Assembly: GCA_018873245.2 (NCBI GenBank)
Contig: JAEMBT020000007.1
Span: 5,363,129 to 5,427,128, forward strand
Direction of reading: 5' to 3'
Origin: Archegozetes longisetosus
Taxonomy: Eukaryota > Arthropoda > Arachnida > Sarcoptiformes > Trhypochthoniidae
Length of the DNA stretch: 64,000 bases
A model generated the notes under the pieces. It made no database searches and was not told where the DNA came from. It saw only the letters and a program-made list of their open reading frames with translations. This document shows, piece after piece, positions 49,357 to 61,543 of the stretch. The number at the start of each line of letters is the position of its first letter. The first letter of the stretch is position 1. The position numbers were made by a program, and so were the translations under genes.

Positions 49357-52300
49357 ATGAAAATAACTTTATTTATCTTTTTAACTTTGGCCAAAATTTC
49401 TAGTCTTTATTGCTTTTTTCAACAACAAGATCCCGACCAATTTAGAGATGCGGTAATTATTTTCTTAAGAACAAAAGTATCAGATTGTAAAGCCTTAAAA
49501 ACTATAAGAGATAAAAGTTCTTCTAAGGCATAAGTTTCAAACTGATTTCTGGTGGATCAATGTACCAAAAACCTTGATCTGTCGAAATCTCATGTTAAGC
49601 TTAATCTTTTTAGACCTCAATTATTTGAAATTACGCTTTGAAAAAATATTGAATTTCTTTTAAATTTTTCCATTTTAGATACATATTATAAAATCTCGTG
49701 GATTTATAGCTGAAGAGCATCACGTAACAACACCTGATGGATATATACTAGCTCTTCATCGAATAATCAACCCATTTGTCAACAGAAATCACTTAGTAAA
49801 GCCTTTACTTCTAGTTCATGGTATACTCGCATCATCTACCGATTGGCTCATGAATTCTCCTGGAGTCTTAGACAGTGACGCAAATTTTGTAGAAGACAAA
49901 TATGAAACTCCAGTAGCTTATAGAGAACTCAATGGCAAGATGGTACCAATTGGTGGATCAACAGGTTTTGTGTTATCACAATTTGGTTATGATGTTTGGT
50001 TAGGAAATACCAGAGGAACTACTTACTCGAGAAACCATACTTTTTTGAATGATAAAACTGGTATAACTTTATGTCTGTTGTTAAGTACTTATCAATCAAT
50101 CCTATTTGATCTTACAATCTAACAGATCCTCAATATTGGAGTTTCACCTTAGACCAGCTTTCTATGTATGACATTCCGACTATGATCAACTATATCTTGT
50201 ACACTACAAAAAGAGGTTATATTAAAACTTAAATTTGAATCAAACAGAAAAATAACGTTTAATTTTCAGACTCTTTAGGATACATTTGTCACTCTCAGGG
50301 ATGCACTATCATGTTCGCTTTGTTATCATCCAAACCTCATTATTCACATGTAATCCACGACTTCATAGCATTAGCTCCAGTTGTATTCGCTAGTAACTCA
50401 TACGGAATACCTGTTAGAGCATTATCACCACTTCATCCTGTTCTCAGGTTTGTATCACTAGGTTAGATAGTATTCATTAATTAAATCAATCATTGTGAAG
50501 ATCGATCAAACTAAACGAAGTTATAAAAAAAGATTTTGAAAAGTGTAAAATTGTCAGCTGTCAGAATGAAATTTAGAACTTAGAATTTCTTACAGAATTT
50601 TAAATGAGCCTCATTATAGCTGTTTGTTGGATTATTTATAGAGCACTGCCAGCCGGACTACTACTTCCTATTCAGTTACAACTTTTACTTCAGGGAAAGT
50701 TGTGTCGTGATGAAAGTCTCCGTTATGTTTGTGGTACTTTACTCGGAGTTTTTACAGGACTCAATCCAAAACAAGTCGATTATGTAAGATATTTAGTATA
50801 ACTTAATAGCATAATACGCACAATGAGTAAAACCAACAGTTGCTTTTTTGTAAGAATCTGCTGTCATTTTCTAGTTTTTATTTTCAATAGGGTTTTGAAA
50901 CTATTTCTGTTTTTAACAGATAAATGAATCAAACTTAATGAAATTTTACAAATCTTAAGCATAATTGTGTGAGAAAACTAAAATCTAGTAAATTTTGCTT
51001 AAATCATGCTTTAGATCAGTTAAATCCCGCTGAATTTGTATTCATTTATTTGTTAAAAATAGAAGTAAGCTCAAAACTCTATTCAAGTTCATGGTAGCAC
51101 GATCTCATCAGAAAGTAAGTGTTGGTATCTCTGAGAATATGTTTTTGAAAAGTTTGGGCTTTGATTTGTTGAATTAAAGGAAAGAATTGCTGCATATGCA
51201 GCACACTTTCCGAGCGGAGTTTCGACTTGGGTTTTGGCACACTTCTTACAATTGGGTGGAAGCGGAAGATTCAGAAAATTCGATTACGGAAAAGAAAACA
51301 ATATTATTAGATATGGGCAAGCTTATCCACCCGATTATCCACTCTATAGAATAAATTTACGTAGAATTTCAATATTCTATTCACTTAACGACGCGATTGC
51401 AGAATATAGAGATGTGCGGAAAATTAAAAAATGCCTCAAAGGTATAGATTTTATTTTCAATTTTAGTCTTAAACCCAAATTTTTAACTTAAGACAGTGGT
51501 AAATCTAATGTTGGCTTCAGTTTGTTCTTTAAAAAATTTTCGAATAAATATTGCTAAAAATAGTTTACTATCTTGAATATTTAGATTCGGATAAATTGCA
51601 ATATAACTAATTTTTTCTGACTCAAAAGTTTTGGTTTATGGAACGATAATGCAAGTCAGCTATCATTATGTATTTTATTCAAGTTGAGTTTTAGAAATTA
51701 TTTAAGTGAAATATAAATCTTTTAAGAGGTCAAAATATCTTATACAGGTCTCATTTTCAGAATTTAAATATTAGTGCTGATATATTTGAAGATTCATTGA
51801 TTTTTCTTCAAAAACACGGAATTTCAATTTTCTTGTAAAAACTAAAGAGTTGAATCTATTGATTTGAGGCAGTGCTCGAGTTTATGTAGTCTTTCTAGAA
51901 AACTTTCAGATGGGTTTATTTAGTGCATGGGAGATTTTACATAAGTCCAGTTAAAAATTCCACAAGCTTTAAAAGTACTACATGAACGCGAGCACTGAAT
52001 TAAGGATATCAGTGCTTAAGAGTAGTGGAACATGTTTTGACTAATTTCTAATCATAAACTTTAGACTATTATAGATCTCACTCATATTTATAGTTTGAAG
52101 TACAGCTTCAATCCAAATATAAAGCAATATTAGTGAGTGTGATTTAAGAATGCTTCGCTTAATATACTTTCCTGATTGTTGATGTTCTTCATTAATAGCT
52201 TAAAGTGAAAGTTTATGCTCAATCTTTTGATAAGTTATGTAACTTATGTTAGAGAAGTTTTCAATAGATTATTATGACGAACATGTGATTAATAGATCGT

Positions 52301-52616
52301 AGTAATTTGGTAACTACACATTCATATTGATATTTTTATTAACTATTAAACTTAGAATAATATTTGTCATAGATTCTTCACTTATAAATGCCTTATTAAT
52401 AGTTTTTAATGCATTTTTTCAGTTCCCCTCTTCAGTGAAAACTTGATAATGGATCCAAAGTGGGGCCACTACGATTATTTCACTGGTAAAAATGTCGGCT
52501 TTTATGTTAACTCCAAGATAATCGATATTTTGCGACATTTAGATAATCATTGGAGTTATAACAGGAGACTAGACCCACCTTTTAATTATAAAAATGATTT
52601 GATTAATTATAAGTGA
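49357..52616 (+). CDS. Acid lipase 2 (diverged paralogue of lipase 1)
   Basis: This is a secreted/lysosomal acid lipase family member, 447 aa. Seven exons: 49357-49452, 49679-50060, 50126-50215, 50270-50447, 50642-50783, 51180-51441 and 52423-52616. The signal peptide is MKITLFIFLTLAKISS. Markers are DPDQFRDA, IIKSRGFIAEEHHVTTPDGY, the LLLVHGIL loop, GYDVWLGNTRGTTYSRNH, CHSQG (nucleophile Ser; the usual first Gly is Cys), SLNDAIAE (Asp) and WGHYDYF (His). Compared with lipase 1, the loop between NSP and GF is about 18 residues longer and the intron at that site is absent. The four following internal exons keep nearly the same sizes (90, 178, 142 and 262 versus 90, 172, 142 and 262) and the same phases. 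The last intron (about 980 nt) is much larger than its counterpart. Activity is likely but less certain because of the elbow change. Confidence 0.9.
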
Positions 52617-54394
52617 GTTCAATGACGTTGAACCCATTCTATAAAAAATAGTAGTACAAATCTCGAAATAAATTCATTCAATAGAAAATTTAGACAGACT
52701 GAAAGTATTTACTTGCTGCATAAAGTAACAATTTTAGGCTTCTTTGCATTATGTATGTGAAGACTAAAATTTGAATGAAAACATATCAATCGGATTCATA
52801 ATATTTAAACATATCTTCAGCTTAAAGATTGCTTAGTCAAGCCTTGAGCTCTCTTTCACGGTCACAAAAACCAATTGATTTAAATATTTTAGCTTTTTAT
52901 TCTTACCTTTAAGTTTTATTTTATTTTTGTTATTTAATCTTATTAATCTATTCAGACAACCGAATTAAGAATCGAATTATAAATATTAAACTACGATAAA
53001 ATGTTAATGTAAATTAATTTCTTAAAATAAAAAGCACTTAGTATTCAATCTAAAAAATGAAAGGCCATTTTCATTCGCATCAGATTATTCTTTAAAAAAA
53101 TTTTGATGTTTATTCAACTCATCAATCAAAGTTCGCTTCTGAAAATTTTATCGACGATTGTACTGTAAATTTGGGTTAAACTTATTAAAGCTTTAAATTC
53201 AATGTGAAAATCTTTTAGTAATATTAATAGAAAAATATGTTGCTTTCTTCGAGAATTTGTTTGTTTCAACTTATGGCAAAAGACACTGATTTAGTTTATA
53301 TGATTTTGTGGAAACGTCATGAAAATTTCATTTCAGAAATTTTGATTATGAATTGTTTCAATCAAAAATAGTAAAATTCATAATATTTTGTATTTATTGT
53401 CAGATCTGTGTTAGTGAAGTTAATAATCATGTAGTAAGTTCTCATCATTAAACAAAATAAGGATTTCAATTGTGCTAAATTTCACAATGCTGTAGGCCAA
53501 AGGTTTCTCACTTTTCTAGTTTGCAATAAATGAATTCAGTTTTAAATTGTATTTTAATGAAGTCAGTTTCATGATTTTAAATTGATTAAACTTTCAGCTT
53601 GCCATTCACTCAGAAATACTAAATTAGCATTTCTCTCTATAACCATCTAATATCGTAATATTCAATTATAATCTGGAGAGTTAGCACAGACAGGGTAGTG
53701 GCAGTGCGTTTCAATTTATTAGCAATAACTGATATGAATACAGTCTGGAGTTTTAAAATCATATATGGCTACCGGAAAAGCAGCTAAGTCATATCATCCT
53801 ACCTATCATATACACCAATTTCAGCTTGATTTTGAATCGTCCAAAATTAAACTAAACTCAATTCTCTCACGCAAATTTTGATTATACGATTTTACCTGTG
53901 ATTGACATACTCTAAAATAAAAAGCTTTAGCTACTTTATCTCAGTTTAGTCTTATTCTGGACGAACTACTTGTAATACTATGGGAAGGTAGAAATGATCG
54001 CATTAGAACATATTGTTTCTCATAGTTATACGTCATATTAAAATCATTGAGTATACATGTTCAAAGTATTGGCGAAAATATCTTATCACTTTCTAAAGTG
54101 TTGACTTCATGCTTTGGATATGCATTCATATGAGTAGTTACTAATAAATTGAAACACACTGCCATTACTCCTTCTGTACGGTATATTTCATATTATTTGA
54201 AATCTTTTCGATTTTGCTCAGTCCATACATTGGTTTAATATTCAAGGCATGTTTTATTGATGCAGAAAAAATTGATTTGTATTTATTCATAGTCATAGTC
54301 ATTTGAATTCAAAGGAAAATGACCTAAAACTGTAATGTCTATCATCCCTCATATTTTCAGACTAGCGAAAGATCATTTAAAACCAAACTGGTTT
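52617..54394. other. Intergenic, no gene seen
   Basis: AT-rich DNA on both strands without a recognisable exon or structural element. Confidence 0.45.
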
Positions 54395-54528
54395 AGAGCC
54401 ACATTCTGAGTCCTGTTTTGAGCTCGATTTCGACTCGATTTCGAATACAAATTTCAATAGCACCGAGTCTAACTTGACTGTTACTTGAGTCGAGATCGAG
54501 CTTAAAATAGAACTCAGAATATGGCTCT
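54395..54528. mobile_element. Foldback element with arms of about 42 bp
   Basis: The left arm 54395-54436 (AGAGCCACATTCTGAGTCC...) and right arm 54487-54528 (...GAACTCAGAATATGGCTCT) are inverted near-copies with about six differences and a 50-nt centre. No coding capacity. The compact fold suggests a MITE, though a target duplication is not clear (TTA/TAA at the borders). Confidence 0.65.
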
Positions 54529-54839
54529 TAATAGCTTTCTAAACTTTAAAACTAACAAGGGATGTTCGGGACTATATAATGAACGATTTTAAAAATATTT
54601 TTATATTGTAAATTTCACGTCATATAATATTCGAAAAGGTATATAAAAAAGACTGACTGCTAGGCACTTAGAAGTTAAGACCATTAAAAAAGTGGTTTCC
54701 TCTTGCCATTGTTATTGATTCCTACATATTCCTGAGTTGGAAATTTGAGCTTTTATTATGTGAAATCCCAGATTGAATGGTAATAATATCATTAACAAAG
54801 AAAAATTCCAATAATTTTAAAATCATTTTGAATAAAAAA

Positions 54840-55386
54840 AGATAATCTGAAATTTCATGTTCAAAAATCAGTTTTTATTTATCAATAGTTTTCTGTTAAA
54901 ATTTCGTGAAAAACTGTTTTACAAATTCCAACTTGTGTACTACCTTTTCTTACCGATATTTTTGGATCTTTTTTTATCAATTGACTCACTTTCTCAATAT
55001 TTTCTGGAGTGGTTACAGTCAATGGCCGATCGCCTTTTGAGTTATCGTCATTCAAACTGCCAGTTTCTTCAAGTTTTTCCACTAAATTCTTAATTGTTCG
55101 ATAACACGAAGCTTTATTGGTATTGAAAAAGGTTTTGAAATTTCTTTGGACAGTTATAACACATTCATTATTTGCAAAATATTCTTTAATTATGAAGAAA
55201 CGCTCTTTTAAAGTGTATTTCGAAGACATTATTGTACGGATTATTAGTTGAGAAAACGAAAGTTATATTACACAGAAAAAAACTTTAATTTAATTAGAAA
55301 AAGTCTGCAAAATTTCAATTTAAACAACACCATATTAAAAAAGTTATAGCCGTTTAGTTTTATGACAGGTTTCCCGACACACCGTA
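54840..55386 (-). mobile_element. Truncated DNA transposon: HTH part of a transposase
   Basis: The minus-strand frame 55229-54882 encodes 115 aa that resemble the N-terminal helix-turn-helix region (DUF4817-like) of a Tc1/mariner-related transposase. Markers are YTLKERFFIIKEYFAN, the Tyr-Arg-Thr helix, LVEKLEETGSLNDD, GDRPLTVTTPENIEKVSQLI and STQVGICKTVFHEIL. The frame stops where the catalytic domain should follow, and that domain is absent. Upstream on the same strand the sequence near 55386 reads ACGGTGTGTCGGGAAACCTG, which may be the element's terminal repeat. The opposite terminus was not found. Confidence 0.65.
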
Positions 55387-56417
55387 TAAACAAACATTTA
55401 ATATTTATAACACTTATTAACTACCTATTGATCACTTTTAGAAATTTTTATCTTTTATTATTATTGCTTCTAAATAATTATAACATCGATCAAACCTACA
55501 ATTGATTCAAAGTTTCAAAATCTATTTTGTAATGTCATTAAAACTGCAATTAGAGACAGAGTTTAGCCTCAAGATCTATCATAAACTTTTATCGATAAAG
55601 ACTATAAATCATTTAATGTAGAGCATATTTAATTTCGAGAAATGAACTTTTCTAGTCTCTGAAGAATTTTAATCTCGAGATTCGAAAATACTTTAATTCC
55701 GAACTCGATATTTGTAGTTCTACATATAAGTCACATATTATATATTTGAATAAAATATACAAAAAATAATTATCATCGAATAAATAATGATTTTCAGTTT
55801 AATATCAAAATGATAAAATATTCATTTTGAATAAAAAAAATTAACCATCAGACGAATAAGTTTCTAATGAAGTACAATTTTATGAATCATTAAGTTTGTA
55901 ACTATTAGTAATGTTTTCTAATATAGTCATTCATTTTTTGCATTAGCAAATATTATGAATATTAAAGTTTTGAAAATTAAGGACTACTTATCAGAGAAAA
56001 ATTAGTGAAAATATTTTTCGAGACTCCGACAAATCTCAAGACACTCTTAATCAAAACTTAAGACTCGAGAAACAATACTACATCTACCTTAATTCAAAAT
56101 GATTCATTTCAAATAAGTCCATGATTAGTGGTTTAATTACAAATAAACTTAATATTCGAGTTTGTAAGAAAAGTCTGTTTTAAATATAAAATTCTCATTT
56201 CTCGCTCTCTAATAGCCTAAGATAACCATTTATTATCATAATTTTTATTCATTTATTGCTAATAAACCAAATAAACTTTTAAAATATATATTATGATACT
56301 CACGAATATTTTATACACTAATTTGGTTTCTCAGTCTTTTAGGGACAAGTTAATAAAATATTCTTTATGAGCCATTATTGAAGTTTTCATCAGAACTTAT
56401 GATTTTGGTTATTAGAA
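55387..56417. other. Intergenic upstream of the 7TM receptor-like gene
   Basis: No gene recognised. Several 'ctcgag' words at 55655-56070 look like fragments of an inverted-repeat element but do not pair convincingly. Confidence 0.4.
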
Positions 56418-57777
56418 ATGAAAATATTTTTCAAGTCAAATACAATATCATCCGAATCTTCATTCGATAATATCGATACTTTTGAACTTCTTAAGCCTCA
56501 ATATAGAGTAAATAATCAATTTGTTGATAAATATTTTGACAATTTGTCGAAACGATTGAATGGAAAAATCAATACTTCCATTAAAGATTACTTAATAATT
56601 TTGTGCCATATTTTCAATGCAATAAAGTATTGGACTCTTTTGTTAATGGATTTGAGCGAAGAAACTAAAATTAAATTAGGCGATTGGTCTTTAATTTTAG
56701 GTGGTGTTCAAAGTTATACACAATTTACTTTCTCTATTGCCTTTATTTGGGCAGTATATCTGTATAAACTTTTTCATTTCACATCATCAAAAAAGTTATT
56801 TATTTGGACACAAATTTTCGATGTGATCAGGGGAGAAATTTGTCCAGCACGAATTGGCCTAAATAACACAATTGTACTGAAGATGTTTTTGACTCGAGCT
56901 CGTAAAGTACTTCACTTAATAAACTTATCAGTTATGATTTCAGGTAAACGGTTCTGTAATCATTCTTCAAAAGTTCTTAATTAACGTTTGTGTCATTATT
57001 TAAGGCTTTAGCATCATTTTGACATACATCGGAATTTCTATCAAATTTTATTCATTTGACCAGTTCGTAAAATCATTTATTTTTATTATGATTATGTTAA
57101 TTAGCATTTATTACGCTTTCGTCGATGTTTTCACTTCAGTGGTCTTCTTTTATCTGACATTTTATTATTTTCAACTCAGATGTGGGAAAATTAATGATCA
57201 AATAGTTATTTTAAATTCCTTTCGTGCAACAAATATATTTTGCATCGAAAACTTAATTTTTGAACACAACAACGTTTGTTCTCAGATATCAGTTTATAAC
57301 AAATTCTGGGGAAAGTATTATTTTTGGTTTTTAATCACTATGATTCCTTTGAATCTTTGTGTTTTACATCAAATACTATTTGAAAAATTAATGGTTTACT
57401 CATTATTTATGTGGATTTTCGCGATTCTCTGCACATGCATTTTCATATTTTTCATCTCTTTTTGTGCATCTCGTGTCTCGCAAACAATTCATTCAACTGC
57501 TAAAAAGTTATATAAACTTCAATTGAATATAAATCAAAACTATTTTTCATATGTAAGAACTAAAATCAAACTGATGTCATGTTTTGAGAGAGTTAGTGGT
57601 CCGAAAACCATTGGATTCTCAATAGGCTCTTTATCTGTAATGTTTTATCCAGTTCTATATAGAGTGAGTTATAAGTCTTTCAAATTTTGACGCCAATTCA
57701 TTATTTATGTATTTGTTTCACAGTTGACAGTTATGTACATCAGATATTTCTTATTGACACATAAATTGGCTCAATAA
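56418..57777 (+). CDS. Gustatory-receptor-like seven-transmembrane protein
   Basis: This is a probable chemosensory receptor of the arthropod gustatory receptor (GR) type, 412 aa. Three exons: 56418-56943, 57005-57663 and 57724-57777. The N-terminus is hydrophilic (about 55 residues). At least six hydrophobic helices follow, for example SLILGGVQSYTQFTFSIAFI, SFIFIMIMLISIYYAFV, FYLTFYYF, YYFWFLITMIPLNLCVL and LFMWIFAILCTCIFIFFI. The last segment is SLSVMFYPVLYR, joined by a phase-0 intron to LTVMYIRYFLLTHKLAQ. GR genes characteristically have a phase-0 intron just before or within the last helix and a length near 400 aa. The insect TYxxxxxQF signature is not present, as is common in chelicerate GRs. 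Assignment rests on topology, length and gene structure, not on a strong motif. Confidence 0.6.
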
Positions 57778-59136
57778 TAATTTTGATCAGCAACCAAAAC
57801 AATGTTAGCCATTGACTAAGACCATCACTTAACGACAGCTGTATGATTGACGTAGAAGTGTGTCAATATGAAATTGATCGAGAACAACGAATAAAAGGTG
57901 TACGCAATTATACTGTTTTTCCGACTTTTAAAAAAATCTAATGCCTCATCTATTAAATAATATCCTGTAAAAATTTGAGCATATAGTTCAATGTAGAATT
58001 TTTGAAAAAATCAATTTTAGTCAAACCATATTTTCCATAAACGTCAATAGTAAGCATCTCGGAGATAAAAAATGTCCCCAAAAGAAAACAGGTTAACTGA
58101 CAAGCATTTGTTCATTTCTATGATATCTATCTATGATAGTATTGCTTTCATACACTTATTTAAGTTTCTGCTGTTGTTTGAGACAATACATTGAAAACTG
58201 CTCACTAACTTTGAAACAGGTTTTCTCAACATTAGTAATAAATTTATACCTTGTTTTCTTCATGCCGATTCAATTATTTAGAAAAATATTGACTCTTATC
58301 CTCAAAATAGTTTAGTTGAGGAATTATCTAAACTCCAACTATTTTTAGGTTAGTTATAGGTTAGAAGAATTATAACATCCTCAAAAATAACTTTTCGCAA
58401 CTTTATGAATTTATTTACTTTAGTCAAAATTAAAGTTTAGATTAGTTTAAGAAATTTTATTCATAGTAAACAATCTATTGATCACAATCATTTCAGTAAT
58501 ATTAATAAACAGTAATCTGCGATACAGTTGGTTCCAAAAAGTTATGTATTGATCCCAGTCAATCTTTGATGCGAATGAATAAGAGGGGTCAGGCATTAAT
58601 TTTGAAATAATCATAGCTTATTTGTAAAGAAAACCCCAATTTACTCGCAATCGACAGGGAAAACAATCAGTAAGTCATAGAACAACTACGACTAACTGGA
58701 CCTATTCGTATTACTTTCCATAAGATAAACTAGCATTTTAGACTAAAAGACTTTTTTGTCATATTTTTTCACTAATATGACTCAAATATATGATTGAAAA
58801 GTTATCAACCAGTCATTAACTGATTCATATAAAAGTATTTCATGCGAATCTCGAGTCGAGATCGAATCGAATGAGGTATTAAGCCTGAAGTATACCAGAT
58901 TTTCTGTATCTTTATGGAATTGATAAGTACACAACTTTTTGGAAAAATAGTGCCTATGAATTAAATATAAATTATTTTGTGCTCGTAGCTTCTAAATTAA
59001 ATAAACAAATAGGCTTGAGCTACCATTAGACCAGAAATGAGGAACATCAATTCGACAATCAACTGATAACTTCTTTCATACGAACCTATGTCATAAAATG
59101 TTATTGATTTTCAGAAGTCTATTTTTACACATAGTA
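57778..59136. other. Intergenic, no gene seen
   Basis: No conserved exon was recognised. A 60-codon frame at 58133 is rich in Phe/Leu and probably a chance product of AT-rich DNA. Confidence 0.4.
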
Positions 59137-60040
59137 AGCCTTGGCTAGAGAAATCTGCACAAAATTTAAGACGCAATTTCTTAACCAAATATAGTTGATT
59201 CGATTAAATTTTGTTTTTACTTTGAAAGAATAGTTATTAGGTAACAAAACATTGCAATTATTAGTTTATAATAATTTATAATAAGAAAGATGTCCTCCTC
59301 TAAAGAGCTTGAGGCTAGGAAAAGGATTGGCGCTTTTATTGAAAGAAACCCGAATATGAAAACTTGCGATATCGTAAGACATTATGAACTGGAGGGCATC
59401 CCTCGTCGTACAGTATATTCAATTATCCAAAGATTCATAAGGGGTCAGAGTGCCGATCGGACTCCAGGTCCGAGAAATTAACCGAAAAACTAAAGACAAA
59501 ATAATTGAGTTCGCGGTAATGCGATCACTGCAGAAGTCTATATTTGGGAATGTTTACCACTTCTGAAAGATTTTATCGATAAGTACCATTCAGACGATAA
59601 ATATGTTTTCTGGCCCGATTTGGCTACTTCTCATTACGCCAAAACCACTCAAGAAGTTTACCAAAGAGTTGGAATCAAAGTTGTCCCAAAAGAGATCAGT
59701 CCTCTAAATGTCCCCCAACTCCACCCAATTGAAAGATTTTGGGCAAATTGGGTAAATAAATTTATCAAAATGGGTGGACAACAGATGTAAATCCCTAAAC
59801 TAATTCGAAGAATCAAAACTAATACGTAAAAGATCTGAAAATCTGTGCCAAAACCTTATGAGAGGTGTTAAGACTAAGGTCCGCAAAGCAGCGGACAAAG
59901 GAGTACTATCTGTCATCAATTGATATCAATTTAAACTTCATATAATGTATTTTCATTTAATAAATTTCTGTTAAATTTCGGTGAAATTTTGATTAATAAT
60001 TATTAAAATTATTTTTGTGCAGATTTCTCTAGCCAAGGCT
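59137..60040 (+). mobile_element. Mariner/Tc1 relic with intact TIRs and internal deletion
   Basis: This is a 904-bp element flanked by TA (59135-59136, 60041-60042). Its terminal inverted repeats of about 30 bp begin AGCCTTGGCTAGAGAAATC. The transposase N-terminus starts at 59290 and encodes an HTH (ARKRIGAFIERNPNMKTCDI, PRRTVYSIIQRFIRG), ending early at 59481. From about 59560 the C-terminal catalytic part continues: YVFWPDLATSHYAK (Asp), then HPIERFWAN (Glu) with 37 residues between, i.e. a DD37E-type spacing. The middle, including the first catalytic Asp, is deleted, so the element cannot make transposase. The well-preserved ends mean it might still be mobilised in trans. Confidence 0.88.
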
Positions 60041-60227
60041 TAATTAATTTGAATTTATTATCGAAGATTTATTGTTTTAATAGCACCTCTTGGAATACTG
60101 TATGACAAATGGACAAAAAGACACTTCAATACGTAATGAATTTTAAAGTTAAGATATTCTTAGTTTGAAAAATTTCTATTCATATGTTCGTATAGCTACA
60201 AAGTTGAATTGAATCTTTTCCTATACT

Positions 60228-60288
60228 AAAGCCCGCAAAAATCGCTTTTGGGCTACTGAAAGCAGAAAAAACATTTTTTGCGGGCTTT
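60228..60288. repeat. Short inverted repeat around AAAGCCCGCAAAAA
   Basis: AAAGCCCGCAAAAA (60228-60241) is matched inversely by TTTTTGCGGGCTTT (60275-60288), with about 33 nt between them. It could be a tiny foldback element or the remains of one. It lies in non-coding DNA and no function is evident. Confidence 0.6.
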
Positions 60289-60752
60289 GCTCCATGCCTT
60301 TCTTTTTTTTGTTAATCTTAGATAAGAAATTAATTGAGATGAAAATTAGCATTGATATCTAAATTGATAGATCAAATAAGAACTCTAGAAGGACTTCAGG
60401 GATGGCGCTATTAGAGACTAAAGTGGACCATGGCCCCTTAAAGTTCATGGAAATTAGTTTTTGACGAATACTATTTGCAAACTCCAATTATTGGTTTATT
60501 TAACTTGATTTCAAAATATTTGAAACCTTATTCATGTCAGTATATCAGAGTCTGAACTTGTAATTTGAAATCTTCTCATTGAATAAAATTTAACATTTAG
60601 AAAATTAGGCTGCATCAGGCCAACTAGATTGAAGGCTGGAATCGCCCTTGAACTGGTCAATTAAGATGAAAACTGAATTAACTTACTTGAACTCAACGAG
60701 TAAACTACAGGAGCCTTGGTTTCAGTATTACTTGGTAATTTTCTCAGTGAAG

Positions 60753-61543
60753 TCACAGAAACGTTCGGACAAAAATTTCTGATTCGTCGCTATTATCTTT
60801 GCAGTCATTTTTACCATCACAAAAAAGACCGCTTGAAATGCAAGTGTTGTCCAAACAGGCAGCCAGTCCATTGTCACATGGAAGCTCATTGTTCATAGAA
60901 CCCGACGATTCCTCAGCCAATTCATTGCTGTCAGGATTGTTATCAGATCGAGGTTTTAAAATACATTCATTTGGGTTACACTAATGAACTCTTTCTTACT
61001 CTTCAAACGGAGACAATGTTAATGATGTTTGAATGAAAGCATGATTTGATATATTTTCAATATTTTCCCTTTTCTCAACCACAATACTCAACTTGTTACT
61101 GAAGACTCTTTCAGAAAAGCTAAAACTTTGAGTGATACTTGAATTGAATTCGAAATGAAATCTAGAACTTTCTACTGAATAACTTTCTGTTGAATAACTT
61201 TCAATCAAAACTAGTTGACCTAACCATCCATTAACTAAAATACCATATCCTTCAGGTGCCGTGATCTCCAATGGACAGTATAGATAGTCCGGGCTATTGA
61301 ATGATTCGTTTCTTGCTAAGTAAAGCCTTATACCAGAATGGTTTAATTTCGGAAAATCAAGGTTTGGAGTACAAAAATCTTCGATATATACTATAAATAA
61401 AAGTATTTGATTATTTGTTACAAATGTTCGCAAAAGTTATTTCTAGAAGACTTCATACTCTCATCAATTGGTTGAGCGTAGAATAAATGATAGTTGCAAA
61501 GTACAAAAAGAAAAATGAATGTAATTTTCATTTTCAAACTCAT
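60753..61543 (-). CDS. CUB + LDL-receptor class A secreted protein (integrity uncertain)
   Basis: Exon 1 is 61543-61459 and encodes a signal peptide (FIFLFVLCNYHLFYA). It joins in phase 1 (GAGA|GTATGA ... TATAG|TATATC) to an exon starting at 61390 that encodes a CUB-like domain: DFCTPNLDFPKLNHSG, CPLEITAPEGYG, GQLVLIESYS and FHFEFNSS. This frame meets a stop at 60996-60998, then another 15 nt on, and then reads an LDLa module in the same frame (60980-60753): CDNGLAACLDNTCISSGLFC, DGKNDCKDNSDES, then a stop. The sixth Cys of the LDLa appears only in a shifted frame (FCDF) just after. Either a short intron removes the stops, or the gene is broken. CUB-LDLa pairs are known in secreted and membrane accessory proteins. 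The function of this one is unknown. Confidence 0.55.

Noticed and set aside
55655..56070. Inverted repeat suggested by several CTCGAG words
   Set aside because: The flanking sequence does not pair beyond short words.
58133..58315. Second receptor fragment downstream of the GR-like gene
   Set aside because: It has only a hydrophobic 60-codon frame, no splice signals and no similarity to the neighbouring receptor's conserved end.
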